This document shows, piece after piece, positions 1 to 8,314 of a stretch of DNA of 32,684 bases (positions within the stretch are counted from its first letter, which is position 1; every line of letters starts with the position of its first letter). The position numbers were made by a program, and so were the translations under genes. Below the pieces are notes generated by a model, which saw only the letters and a list, made by a program, of their open reading frames with translations, was not told the DNA's origin and ran no database searches. Source of the DNA: UBA1368 sp964563125 (lineage in GTDB: Bacteria; Bacillota; Syntrophomonadia; Syntrophomonadales; Syntrophomonadaceae); contig CAZLVY010000021.1 of NCBI GenBank assembly GCA_964563125.1, forward strand, positions 1 through 32,684. Direction: 5' to 3'.

Positions 1-10
1 TCTGCTTAAC

Positions 11-988
11 TTATCTTTTTCTAAAATAGAACACATCATTATCGGAAGTAATACTCAAAGCACCTGTTTGAAATAAATGATAAAGATGTGACATGGCTTC
101 GCCAGTGGCAAAAAGTTTCTGACCCCAGGGGAAATCCTTCCAATCCTTAAATGAAAGATCCCATTTCATTTTACTGGCTACCTCAACACCATTCATTCTA
201 TGTTCGCCCAGTATATCCATAACATTTTCCAGGCGAAACTGGTGATGTTCTTTTAGTTCATTAATTCTTCCGCGGCAATCATTTAAAATATAGCGGTGAC
301 CGGGGAGTACCAGATCCACTTCCAATGCAGCTATACGATTCAGACTTTCAAGATAACTTCCCAGTACATCCTCCCCTAACTGCCATAGGGTAATGTTGGG
401 AGTAATCTTACCCAGTATATGATCTCCCGACAGTAATAGCTTTTTATCCTCATCATAAAGACAAACATGTCCGGGAGTATGTCCCTTGGTTTCCAAACAT
501 TTAAAACTGTAGTCCCCAACCTTTATTTCAAAACCGTCCGTCACCAAAGTAAAACCATTAAATATCTCCGGTGCATATCGATAACCTGGATGTCTGGTAA
601 TAGTATCTTCAATTCCATTAGCAATAAGCCCGCTAAATTGTAGAAAACTGCTGAACAGTTGCCAATGGGAGCTTTCCCGACCGCCCCCCACCACATAAGC
701 ATCTGGTTCACTCATCCACACCGTAGTCTCCGGTTTTACCAGAAAAGTAAGTAACCCGGCGTGATCAGAATGCAAATGAGTAATCAGCAGATCGGTGGTC
801 TCCATACTAAAGTCCAGAGTTTGCAGAGCTTTAATCATCGCCTGACGCGATTCCTCACAGTTAAAGCCAGTGTCTACCAGCAGGTTTCTTTCTTTGCCGC
901 GAATAAAGTATGAGTTGGTAGCACGCAAGGGATTATTAGGTAATGGGATCTCCAGCTTATAAATATCTGGTAAAACTTGTTCAATCAT
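11..988 (-). CDS. MBL-fold metallo-hydrolase
   Basis: This is a cytoplasmic metallo-beta-lactamase-fold hydrolase of 325 residues. The metal-binding signature HLHSDH is at residues 71-76. The other ligands are H174 (in GHTPGH), D189 (in SGDH) and H231 (in PGHR), so the di-metal site appears complete. The C-terminal ~90 residues after the last ligand form a helical extension often seen in the glyoxalase-II-like branch. No signal peptide is seen. The ATG follows AGGAGA at six bases. The gene is divergent from the gene at 1299 and ends 10 bases from the window edge, so its downstream neighbour is unknown. The substrate cannot be read from the sequence; a thioester is a reasonable guess given the acyl-CoA genes nearby, but this is inference. 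Confidence 0.85.
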   Translation of the reverse strand: MIEQVLPDIYKLEIPLPNNPLRATNSYFIRGKERNLLVDTGFNCEESRQAMIKALQTLDFSMETTDLLITHLHSDHAGLLTFLVKPETTVWMSEPDAYVVGGGRESSHWQLFSSFLQFSGLIANGIEDTITRHPGYRYAPEIFNGFTLVTDGFEIKVGDYSFKCLETKGHTPGHVCLYDEDKKLLLSGDHILGKITPNITLWQLGEDVLGSYLESLNRIAALEVDLVLPGHRYILNDCRGRINELKEHHQFRLENVMDILGEHRMNGVEVASKMKWDLSFKDWKDFPWGQKLFATGEAMSHLYHLFQTGALSITSDNDVFYFRKR

Positions 989-1298
989 ATTCTATCTCCT
1001 ATTCTTTTGTACTGCTATATAAGCTTAATCAAGAATGAAATCCTTCTATCTATGGTACAATTTTTCCTGACAATAAACAATTTTTTTGAAACCAAACCAA
1101 TCGGTAATTCCTATCTTAAATAATTATTTTCTAAAATTAGATACATTTTAATTTGTACACCGGGAATTTTATAACCTAAGACACGAATCATCGGTTACAA
1201 ATATGCAGGATTAAAGGTAAAATAAATAGAAATAAATAATCGTGCATGTGTGAAGGCAACATTTGAAGCCTAACCCCTAAAGCCGGAAAGGGTAACTT
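989..1298. other. Divergent intergenic region, promoters not resolved
   Basis: This AT-rich 310-base spacer must hold promoters for both flanking genes, but no near-consensus pair stands out. Just before the ATG at 1299 are two small tandem hairpins: GGC/GCC arms at about 1254-1270, then ACCC/GGGT arms at about 1274-1292. The second would pair the ribosome-binding GGG. I could not match this to a riboswitch family. Confidence 0.4.
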
Positions 1299-2372
1299 AT
1301 GAATTCACAACAGGACTTGATTAAATATTTATGCAATGTTTTTAAACTTACCGAGATTGAGTGGTTACCGTCTTCGGTTGTTGCTTTGCTCTTATATTTG
1401 TTGGAGAATCCGTCGTCTTCGGTTGATGGTGATATATTATTTCTTAATATTGAAAAGCAAAAGACTAGTGCTCAATTGCTGACAATTATTGCTGCGAAAG
1501 GTGAAATAATCGTAGAAAAACCAGTATTTTTTTCCCATGATGATAAAAAATTTAACATATCTCTTTTTTTGGAGAAAGATATAATTCCCTATGCAACTGA
1601 ACTGGGCATTTATCATGATGAACTGTTAAGCATCAATCTCGTCCTATTATTAGACGAGGAAGAACAAATTATAGATGTTAATGAATTAACTAATAGTTTT
1701 TGGGGCGCTGTACCAATTATAACTCCGTATAAGAGTCCGGATACATTTATTAAAGAACTATCCATCGAAAATTATTCCGGGCAAACTTTTAACTCGGTTC
1801 TGCTCATTTATCCGAAACATTTTTATATAGAAAAAAAACGCACCGGACCTTTAGATTCTAAGTTAGAATTAATCCCTTTTGCTACTGAATCTTTTGCTTT
1901 AAAAATTAATCAGCGCTATAAAATCTTCTCATTTACTGCTGACTCTGAATATAATCTTACTGAGGAAAAAAACTTGCTGCGAGTAAAGCTGTATGAAAAG
2001 CATTTTTCTAATATCGTGCCCGCAGAAACATCTGAACCACAGCTAATCCTTGACCAAATTGGTGAAACAAATTGCAATCAGAATATCATTAATATATATC
2101 TTAATTTAGCGCTTGATTGCCTGGAAGTTGATTATTCTGATGCTTATCCTGCTTTATCTGCCCCTGATGATATACGGCAGGAATTGCAGGAACGACACCA
2201 GATAGGGTATGATTTCATAAGAGATAATCAGTTAGCAGACCCTCGATTTATATCTGATTATGGCCTTCATCTTCAGCAGGGCTATAACATGCCTGTTTCG
2301 AGTCAGTATATTAATAAGGGTGTTTATTTTAAAGCATTAGCTTTGCTAAGTTTACTATCCGGTAAAAAGTAA
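1299..2372 (+). CDS. Hypothetical protein, family not recognised
   Basis: This is a 357-residue protein that I do not recognise. It has no signal peptide and no clear transmembrane helix, and is rich in Ile, Leu, Glu and Asn. The middle part (about residues 60-250) alternates short hydrophobic and charged stretches, as in a beta-rich fold. The last 60 residues hold charged helices followed by a hydrophobic tail ending in GKK. No catalytic motif is apparent. The ATG follows AAAGGG at about six bases. It is probably co-transcribed with the next gene, which begins 67 bases downstream, but no function follows from that. Codon use looks like that of its neighbours. Confidence 0.7.
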   Translation: MNSQQDLIKYLCNVFKLTEIEWLPSSVVALLLYLLENPSSSVDGDILFLNIEKQKTSAQLLTIIAAKGEIIVEKPVFFSHDDKKFNISLFLEKDIIPYATELGIYHDELLSINLVLLLDEEEQIIDVNELTNSFWGAVPIITPYKSPDTFIKELSIENYSGQTFNSVLLIYPKHFYIEKKRTGPLDSKLELIPFATESFALKINQRYKIFSFTADSEYNLTEEKNLLRVKLYEKHFSNIVPAETSEPQLILDQIGETNCNQNIINIYLNLALDCLEVDYSDAYPALSAPDDIRQELQERHQIGYDFIRDNQLADPRFISDYGLHLQQGYNMPVSSQYINKGVYFKALALLSLLSGKK

Positions 2373-2439
2373 TAATTGCGGGTTATTTGTAATGACCGGG
2401 TTACCCATTGTGCCCGTATATAAAAAGGGAGGAAATCAT

Positions 2440-3252
2440 ATGCTATCAACATTTGCCCTACATCCTGCTGCATCCAAAAATCTAATTGCCAAAGCGGTAG
2501 TGAAACTTCCCGAAGTGCAGGCGGCTTTTAAAAAAGGTCGGCTTATCATAGGCAGCGGTACAACCAATATCGATGTATTAGAACAATTATCAGGTATTAT
2601 TTTGGAAAATAAAAGTCGTGGTGTTGCCGGTGTAATCACTCAGAAGGTCGGATGTATTACCGACCCTGATGATCGCGATGGTAATTGGTGTATAGAAGAC
2701 GGAAAGCTGATCGAAGCTGATTGGCTGGAATTTTTGAACGGTTTTCAACCGGGCGACGTATTTATAAAAGGAGCCAATGCAATTGACCCGGCTGGTAATG
2801 TTGGAGTTTTGCTGGCCAATTCTCTGGGTGGTACCATTGGCCAGGCTATTGGTATACTGCGTTCCCGTGGTATTACTCCGATAATTCCGGTGGGACTGGA
2901 AAAAATGATTCCCTCCTGTTACCAGGCGGAAAAAGTAATGGGTATTTTTAAAGATGAATACAACTTAGGCATCAAGGTAGGTTACATGGCCTTATCAAAT
3001 ACGCAGGTAATTACTGAAATTGAAGCGCTTAAAATACTTTGTGGTATTGATGCTGTCCAGGTTGCATCTGGTGGGGTCGGGGGCATGGAAGGTTCGGTCT
3101 TTCTGGCTGCTGACTGTGAATCGGAAGCTCAGGCTAAAAATCTGCTGGATTTAGTTAAAGCAGCTAATCGGATTTCTCCCCTGAAAATAAATAAAAGAAA
3201 GTGCTCAACCTGTAATTTGCCCTGTTACTTTGGCGATAAAGCTGCTAAATAA
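2440..3252 (+). CDS. Conserved hypothetical protein, possible CoA-transferase/LUD-like fold, C-terminal Cys cluster
   Basis: This is a 270-residue protein. I place the start at the ATG at 2440, seven bases after GGGAGG; an upstream in-frame start at 2392 lacks such a site. The N-terminal half has a glycine loop (GSGTTN, about residues 39-44) and a later run GANAIDPAGNVG (about 111-122) followed by SLGGTIGQ. These resemble nucleotide- or CoA-binding loops of the NagB/RpiA/CoA-transferase fold. That is fold-level inference only. The tail carries a CxxCxxxC cluster (CSTCNLPC, about residues 258-265) that could bind a metal or Fe-S centre or form disulfides. It ends immediately next to the convergent MerR gene with no spacer. 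The reaction is unknown. Confidence 0.7.
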   Translation: MLSTFALHPAASKNLIAKAVVKLPEVQAAFKKGRLIIGSGTTNIDVLEQLSGIILENKSRGVAGVITQKVGCITDPDDRDGNWCIEDGKLIEADWLEFLNGFQPGDVFIKGANAIDPAGNVGVLLANSLGGTIGQAIGILRSRGITPIIPVGLEKMIPSCYQAEKVMGIFKDEYNLGIKVGYMALSNTQVITEIEALKILCGIDAVQVASGGVGGMEGSVFLAADCESEAQAKNLLDLVKAANRISPLKINKRKCSTCNLPCYFGDKAAK

Positions 3253-3744
3253 TTATTTGCCCCGCAGCCAGGAAAACCAGGAGGCTTTTCCTTTGTCATC
3301 CTGTTCGTTTTTCCACAGCTGTAAAAATTTATCGATTTTTTCTTCGCGGTCTTGATTGCGTTTTTCGATCTTTTCTTCCAGTCTGGCGATGCGCTGCTCC
3401 AACTTTTTATTTTGCTGGAGCAGCTCTTCATTTTGTTCTATAATTTTGGCTCCGATATTTACCAGTTCACTGACCGGGAGTCCCTCATTACGCACCGCAA
3501 TTTCTGTTGCATCGCTCTCTTCACTGTTTTCCAAAGCCATTTTTATAGCTGTAGTATTAAGTCCTTTTTCTTTTAACTTAATAATTAACTTCAGGGTATC
3601 TAAGTCAGCTTCACTATAAAGTCTGTCGCCGCGGTCATTTCTTTTAATACGCAATCCCAGACTGTTTTCCAGATACCTTAAGGTATGCTGTTCAATAGAA
3701 AGCATTTCCGCTACATCACTAATTTTGTAATAAATTTCTTTCAT
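3253..3744 (-). CDS. MerR-type HTH protein with C-terminal coiled coil (RacA-like layout)
   Basis: This is a 163-residue cytoplasmic DNA-binding protein. Residues 4-70 form a MerR-type winged helix: an HTH around KISDVAEML, the HTLRYLE segment, and a wing with the NDRGDRLYSEADL pattern. A long heptad-rich coiled coil follows at about 95-140, packed with Glu, Lys, Gln and Leu, and the tail is short and basic. There is no cysteine-based effector site of the metal-sensing MerR kind. The layout resembles RacA or DUF3967-type proteins of Firmicutes, which act in chromosome anchoring or plasmid-type functions, but a transcription regulator is equally possible. The ATG follows AAAGGTGA at seven bases. 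The gene is convergent with and abuts the gene at 2440. Confidence 0.8.
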   Translation of the reverse strand: MKEIYYKISDVAEMLSIEQHTLRYLENSLGLRIKRNDRGDRLYSEADLDTLKLIIKLKEKGLNTTAIKMALENSEESDATEIAVRNEGLPVSELVNIGAKIIEQNEELLQQNKKLEQRIARLEEKIEKRNQDREEKIDKFLQLWKNEQDDKGKASWFSWLRGK

Positions 3745-3942
3745 TCACTTGTCACCTTTCTTAATGTCACTTCATAAATTGTTATCAGGTAACCAATAAA
3801 GTAATAAATCCTTACCAGTTAGATGTTTTAGACTTAACAACCAGTTATGAAGCAGCTTGTAAGAAATATTTTTCCTGAACTTAACAATTAACCTGATTAT
3901 GAACTTTATTGTGAACCTTACTTTCCCTTCCACTTACTTGCT

Positions 3943-3976
3943 CTTATATAAAACTATCTGTTTTATATATATGAGC
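3943..3976. repeat. AT-rich imperfect inverted repeat
   Basis: The arms GCTC-TTATATAAAAC and GTTTTATATATAT-GAGC are complementary over most of their length, around a five-base TATCT centre. The left arm is two bases shorter than the right. The repeat directly abuts the terminator at 3977. It could be an RNA stem or an operator; no T-tract follows it. Confidence 0.55.
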
Positions 3977-4008
3977 AGAACCGTCCCAATTAGGACGGTT
4001 CTTTTTTT
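3977..4008 (+). terminator. Intrinsic terminator, plus strand
   Basis: A perfect 10-base-pair stem, AGAACCGTCC (3977-3986) with GGACGGTTCT (3993-4002), has a six-base loop and is followed by a run of T. The minus-strand side has no comparable T-tract, so it acts on plus-strand transcripts. The nearest plus-strand gene ends more than 700 bases upstream. Confidence 0.85.
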
Positions 4009-4061
4009 ATTATTAAACAATTTAACAAATTAATAACAGACTTTAAAAAGTTTATTGGTAA

Positions 4062-4091
4062 TTAAAAGAGGCTTCCCCCAAAAGGAAAGCC
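4062..4091 (-). terminator. Intrinsic terminator of the first acyl-CoA dehydrogenase gene
   Basis: A GGCTTTCC/GGAAGCC stem with one bulged base is followed on the minus strand by CTCTTTTAATT. It lies just downstream of the stop codon at 4114. Confidence 0.75.
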
Positions 4092-4113
4092 CCCTGCTAA
4101 TGTGTTCTTGATT

Positions 4114-5988
4114 CTAATAATCAAAAGCTTCTAAAGGAATATCTAGTACGGAATGATCGCCATCTTTAACTAGTTCAGCAACTGCCCAAACATTAGGAAC
4201 TACATTTCTCAAGTAGTACTTGGCGGCCATAACTTTACCGACATAGAAATTGTAATCAAAGTGATCTGCACCGACTTCTTCTGCCTTTTTAGCAGCTAAC
4301 ACAGCTTGATCCAATATACAACGTCCGGCAAAAAGCTGCGAACTGGCTGTAAGAATGCGGCGGGAATACACTGGCATCATACCGTATTTCTTCTGACCAA
4401 AATATCCGCCGATAGCCATTTGAATTTCAGTATAGGCATCAAGCGCTTTGCCCAAATTGGCAAATTCTTTACCCAGAGTTAAATCAATACCGCTTTCTGG
4501 TGCTTGTGCAGCTAGAGCAGCATCTTTATTAGCTTCATAGAAGTCTCTCATTTCCTGAATGAAATTAGCAAATGCAGCGCCTTTCTTAAGCAGCCATTTA
4601 CGGCCTATGAGATCCATTGACTGAATGAAGTTTGTTCCTTCCCATATGGAGTAAATTTTAACATCACGGGCTATTTGCGCAACCGGATAGTCTTCACAGT
4701 AACCATATCCGCCATAAGCTTGAATTGCTTCGCCAATCAGCCACCAGGCTTCATCAGTGGGATATGCTTTACATATAGGAGTGGAAACTTCGATTAAATC
4801 ATTAGCTGCTTCACGTTTGGCAGGATCAGGGTCGTGATGTCTTATATCAAAGGCCATATAGACTTTATACATCATAGCTCTAATTGCTTCTACATGAGCT
4901 TTACCCATCAGTAGAGTTCTTTTGATATCTTCATGATTAATGATATTAACACGGTCGCCTTTTGGATTGGTAAGTGGACGTCCCTGAATACGGTCTTTAC
5001 AATAATCCCGGGCATTATAGAATGCATTGGCTGTGCAGGAAAGAGCAGCATGTCCGGTTTCCATACGGGCGCCATTCATCATCTGGAACATCTGCGCCAT
5101 TCCATCGCCTTTGCCTTCATTATCTAAAGGATTGATACCTAAGAGCCAACCGCGGCAGTTATTATTTTCTCCCATAGCTAAGGCAGCGGTAACTGAACCA
5201 TGCTGACCTAATTTATGTTCCACCCCGGTGGTCTGCACATCATTATCTTCGAAACTTCCATCCTCATTTATCCAGTACTTGGGAACTATAAATAATGAAA
5301 TGCCTTTAGTTCCTCCTTTGGAACCTTCGATTCTGGCTAAAAACATATGGACTATATTTTCAGTAAAATCATTATCGCCGCCGGTTATGAAAATTTTATT
5401 TCCTTTAATTTTAAAAATACGCGGGTGTTCTGTTGGATAGGCTCTGGATAAAATGTCTCCAACGTCAGAACCGGCAGTAGGTTCCGTCAGACACATGGTA
5501 CCAGACCAGGTTCCATCCATCATCTTGGGTAAAAACAACTCTTTTAATGGTTCATCACCAAAGCTTTGAATTAGTTCTGCCGCCCCACTGGTTAGAATGA
5601 TATAGGGTCCAAAAGTTGGATTGGCCGCACAAAACAATTCCCAAACTGCAGATTGTAAAATGTGCGGTAAAACCATAGCTTCTTCAGACTCATCAATATT
5701 ACTTGTTCCCCATCCTTCTTCCTGCAACTTATGAAATAGCGGACCAAATGAAGGTGGTAAAGTCACTTTGCCATCTTCAAGTTTTATTGGGTTGCTATCA
5801 CCATCTTCGTTAGTTGGTTCGATTAATTCTTTTGCCATTTTCAGGCAAGGGTCTAAAACTGAATCAACATCTTCTTTGGAATAATAATCGGCGAATTGCG
5901 GATATGCAAAGACCTGTTCGGTTGGTAACCATTCTTTTATTATAAACTTAAGATCTCGGGCGTTTAAATACGCAAAATTGGAAGCCAT
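4114..5988 (-). CDS. Acyl-CoA dehydrogenase, long form with C-terminal extension
   Basis: This flavoprotein catalyses alpha,beta-dehydrogenation of an acyl-CoA, the first step of beta-oxidation, passing electrons to ETF. It has 624 residues, against about 380-400 for short-chain enzymes. The CLTEPTAGSD flavin/substrate motif is at 166-175, and the catalytic-base Glu in the IWEGTN motif is E450. About 170 further residues form the C-terminal domain typical of the DmdC-like long branch. I chose the ATG at 5988, 11 bases after GGAGG. The paralogue at 6404 starts with the same MASNF, and the longer reading would begin with TTG and include the ribosome binding site. The gene is bounded by its own terminator and is separate from its paralogue. 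The acyl chain length it uses cannot be read from the sequence. Confidence 0.93.
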   Translation of the reverse strand: MASNFAYLNARDLKFIIKEWLPTEQVFAYPQFADYYSKEDVDSVLDPCLKMAKELIEPTNEDGDSNPIKLEDGKVTLPPSFGPLFHKLQEEGWGTSNIDESEEAMVLPHILQSAVWELFCAANPTFGPYIILTSGAAELIQSFGDEPLKELFLPKMMDGTWSGTMCLTEPTAGSDVGDILSRAYPTEHPRIFKIKGNKIFITGGDNDFTENIVHMFLARIEGSKGGTKGISLFIVPKYWINEDGSFEDNDVQTTGVEHKLGQHGSVTAALAMGENNNCRGWLLGINPLDNEGKGDGMAQMFQMMNGARMETGHAALSCTANAFYNARDYCKDRIQGRPLTNPKGDRVNIINHEDIKRTLLMGKAHVEAIRAMMYKVYMAFDIRHHDPDPAKREAANDLIEVSTPICKAYPTDEAWWLIGEAIQAYGGYGYCEDYPVAQIARDVKIYSIWEGTNFIQSMDLIGRKWLLKKGAAFANFIQEMRDFYEANKDAALAAQAPESGIDLTLGKEFANLGKALDAYTEIQMAIGGYFGQKKYGMMPVYSRRILTASSQLFAGRCILDQAVLAAKKAEEVGADHFDYNFYVGKVMAAKYYLRNVVPNVWAVAELVKDGDHSVLDIPLEAFDY

Positions 5989-6136
5989 TTTTTTAAATTC
6001 CTCCTTCAACTGGAGTCCCCCCCTAATGGCTAACTCACCATGAGAACTCCTCCCATTATTTTTTTACTTATTGCCATGAAAAATGTTCAATCGATGTTCC
6101 TGTTTGTAAGATCACCCCCCCGATAAAACATTCAAT

Positions 6137-6155
6137 TTGTCTTCTGGCCAGACAA
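6137..6155. promoter_or_regulatory. Palindrome, candidate operator upstream of the acyl-CoA dehydrogenase gene
   Basis: TTGTC and GACAA arms flank a nine-base centre. Offset inside this is a perfect 10-base palindrome, TCTGGCCAGA (6143-6152). It lies about 150 bases upstream of the start at 5988. An operator role is inference. Confidence 0.35.
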
Positions 6156-6345
6156 GCTTACTATAATGAAATATGAAAAGAACGAATTAAATATTCTTAC
6201 ATCAGTTTATTGCTTAAATGCTATCAGACAGAAAACAACCACTCTCAAACTTTCTATTCATTGCCAATATTCTAAATATTAGTAGCGAATTCCTTTTTTA
6301 ACCTCATAAGTTTTAATATTCTGACTATTATGGCTGTAGGAACAA

Positions 6346-6374
6346 CAAAAAAGCTGCCCGCCATAAAGCGGGCA
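6346..6374 (-). terminator. Intrinsic terminator of the second acyl-CoA dehydrogenase gene
   Basis: The stem TGCCCGC (6355-6361) with GCGGGCA (6368-6374) is followed on the minus strand by GCTTTTTTG. It lies about 30 bases after the stop codon at 6404. Confidence 0.88.
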
Positions 6375-6403
6375 ACTCTACAGAGTAAAATATTTTTTTG
6401 AAA

Positions 6404-8239
6404 CTAGAAAATAAGGAAAGCTTCCTCGGCGATATCCAATACTGAAGTATCAGCTTCCTTAATTACTTCTAAGGTTCTAAATATATTAGGCATAATGTTT
6501 CTGGCAAAATATTTAGCTGCATTAACTTTGCCATTGTAAAACGCATAATCATAATGATCTGTACCCAGCTCATCAATTTTCTTCTGCGCAACTACGGCTT
6601 GTTCCAGCAGCAGCTGTCCGCAAACCAGTTCTCCGGTTGCATGAAGAATGCGTGTAGCATAAAGGGGCATCATACTCATCTGACCATTGCCGAAGAATCC
6701 GCCTATAGCCATCTGTATTTCACGATAAGCGTCAACTGCTCTTTTAACAATAGCCATTTCTTTCTCTAATCCTTTGGATCCAGCATTTTCAACCGCAAAA
6801 GTTTCAATTTCTGCTAACCAATCAGCAAATACAGAACCTTTGCCCATCATCCATTTACGGCCGATTAAGTCCATGGACTGGATATAATTGGTGCCTTCCC
6901 AGATAGAATAAATTTTAACGTCTCTGCACAGTTCAGCCACCGGATATTCTTCAGAATAACCGTTGCCGCCCAGAACTTGCATAGCTTCTGCGCAAAGTTC
7001 CCAAGCCTTATCAGAACAATATGCTTTTACTATCGGAGTGTTTACTTCCAATCTGGCTTTAGCTTGTCTCTTTTCTTCCGGATCCTGTGATAATTCAGCT
7101 ATATCAAAATAATAGTAAGTCTTAAAAAGCAAAGCCCGCATACCTTCAATATAAGCTTTCAAGTCCAGCAGCATTCTTTTTACATCTTCATGTTTGATTA
7201 TTGCCATTCTATCTGCTTTAGGATTGGCAATTGGCCTGCCCTGAATACGTTCTGCCGCATAACTTGCCGCATTATGATAAGCAACTGCTGTCTCAGCCAG
7301 TGCAGCATGACCTGTTTCCATACGTGCACCATTCATCATCTGGAACATCTGTGCCATACCTTCCCCTTTACCGTCAGCATCAGGGGGGTTACCCAGAATG
7401 TATCCTAAACATTCATTTTCTTCTCCAAAAGCCATAACGCAGGTAGCAGAACCTTTAATACCCATCTTATGTTCAATACCTACACAGTTAACATCATTGG
7501 TTCCGGTAATGTTACCTTCATCATCTACAGCCATCTTGGGTACTACAAAAAGTGAAATACCTTTGGTTCCAGGTCTGGCACCTTCTACCCGGGCTAAGAC
7601 CAGATGGATAATGTTTTCAGTGATATCCTGGTCACCCCCGGTAATAAAGCATTTGGTTCCTTTTATTTTATAAATTCCTTCTTTTTCGGTTGGATACGCT
7701 TTAGCTAAAAGGTCTCCTACATCGGAACCGGCATTTGGTTCAGTCAGGCACATGGTTCCTGCCCATTGACCACTATACATTTTTTCTTTAAAAAGACCTT
7801 TAATTTGATCACTGCCAAATTTGGCTACCAGGCCTGCTGCTCCGGATGTGGCTAAAACATAAGGCATTATTGCGGCATTGGCACCTGCCATGTATTCTCC
7901 GCAAGCGCGGAATAAAAGATTGGGCAGTCTTCCTTCACAATCATGATCTTCGTTGCTGCCGCCCCAACCGTTTTCATTCACGAACCAATATACATCTTTA
8001 AATGAGGGAGGTACTTCAACCTTTCCTTCTTTAAACTGGGCTTGAATAGTTTCTCCGTCATCTCTGGTGGGAGCCATTACCTCCTTAGCCACCTTTAAAG
8101 CTGCATCTAAAATACTGTCAATGTCGTCCACACTGTAATAATCCTTATAAGCATCGAAGGATAAAACCTTTTCAATATCCAACCATTCTTTCAGGATAAA
8201 CTTATGATCTCTAGTTGAGAATAGAAAATTTGATGCCAT
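6404..8239 (-). CDS. Acyl-CoA dehydrogenase, long form (paralogue of the gene at 4114)
   Basis: This is a second long acyl-CoA dehydrogenase of 611 residues, collinear with its neighbour along the whole length. CLTEPNAGSD is at 164-173, the shared block MNGARMETGHAAL at about 302-314, and the catalytic Glu in IWEGTN is E448. A roughly 160-residue C-terminal domain follows. The ATG lies eight bases after AGGAGG. A near-consensus promoter and a palindrome lie about 75-105 bases upstream. The N-terminal 60 residues and the region after E448 align well between the two copies, while the loops at about 60-120 differ, so they may prefer different acyl chains. No ETF genes are in the window, so electrons must go to an ETF encoded elsewhere. 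Confidence 0.93.
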   Translation of the reverse strand: MASNFLFSTRDHKFILKEWLDIEKVLSFDAYKDYYSVDDIDSILDAALKVAKEVMAPTRDDGETIQAQFKEGKVEVPPSFKDVYWFVNENGWGGSNEDHDCEGRLPNLLFRACGEYMAGANAAIMPYVLATSGAAGLVAKFGSDQIKGLFKEKMYSGQWAGTMCLTEPNAGSDVGDLLAKAYPTEKEGIYKIKGTKCFITGGDQDITENIIHLVLARVEGARPGTKGISLFVVPKMAVDDEGNITGTNDVNCVGIEHKMGIKGSATCVMAFGEENECLGYILGNPPDADGKGEGMAQMFQMMNGARMETGHAALAETAVAYHNAASYAAERIQGRPIANPKADRMAIIKHEDVKRMLLDLKAYIEGMRALLFKTYYYFDIAELSQDPEEKRQAKARLEVNTPIVKAYCSDKAWELCAEAMQVLGGNGYSEEYPVAELCRDVKIYSIWEGTNYIQSMDLIGRKWMMGKGSVFADWLAEIETFAVENAGSKGLEKEMAIVKRAVDAYREIQMAIGGFFGNGQMSMMPLYATRILHATGELVCGQLLLEQAVVAQKKIDELGTDHYDYAFYNGKVNAAKYFARNIMPNIFRTLEVIKEADTSVLDIAEEAFLIF

Positions 8240-8314
8240 TATTTATTACCTCCTTAAAATACCTCACATTTATTCCGATTACAAAAACAACCAGAAAAGT
8301 CAAGTTTAATCCCC

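Larger units (their letters stand above)
3745..4113. other. Intergenic region with inverted repeat, orphan terminator and downstream terminator
   Basis: This 369-base stretch has no convincing ORF. It contains an AT-rich imperfect inverted repeat (about 3943-3976), a strong plus-strand intrinsic terminator (3977-4008) with no plus-strand gene directly before it, and the terminator of the acyl-CoA dehydrogenase gene (4062-4091). The MerR promoter must lie at its left end. Confidence 0.5.
5989..6403. other. Intergenic region between the two acyl-CoA dehydrogenase genes
   Basis: This stretch holds the leader of the gene at 4114, a C-rich tract at about 6115-6121, a palindrome at 6137-6155 and the terminator of the paralogue at 6346-6374. 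A weak minus-strand promoter candidate is TTGAAC with an 18-base spacer and TAAAAA near 6061-6090. No coding sequence is seen. Confidence 0.4.

Noticed and set aside
1240..1298. Possible riboswitch (cyclic-di-GMP-like) before the unknown gene
   Set aside because: The leader has GGC/GCC and ACCC/GGGT arms and a TAA-rich linker, but lacks the conserved core and tetraloop-receptor features of any class I can recall. Only small hairpins can be supported.
3352..3619. Plus-strand frames of 74-87 codons opposite the MerR gene
   Set aside because: These are antisense shadows with Phe/Ser/Leu-rich low-complexity content, mirroring the Glu/Lys-rich coiled coil on the other strand.
6137..6167. Plus-strand promoter ending in a perfect TATAAT at 6162
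   Set aside because: The upstream TTGTCT is 19 bases away and there is no plus-strand gene or terminator downstream before the minus-strand paralogue, so it is probably chance in AT-rich sequence.
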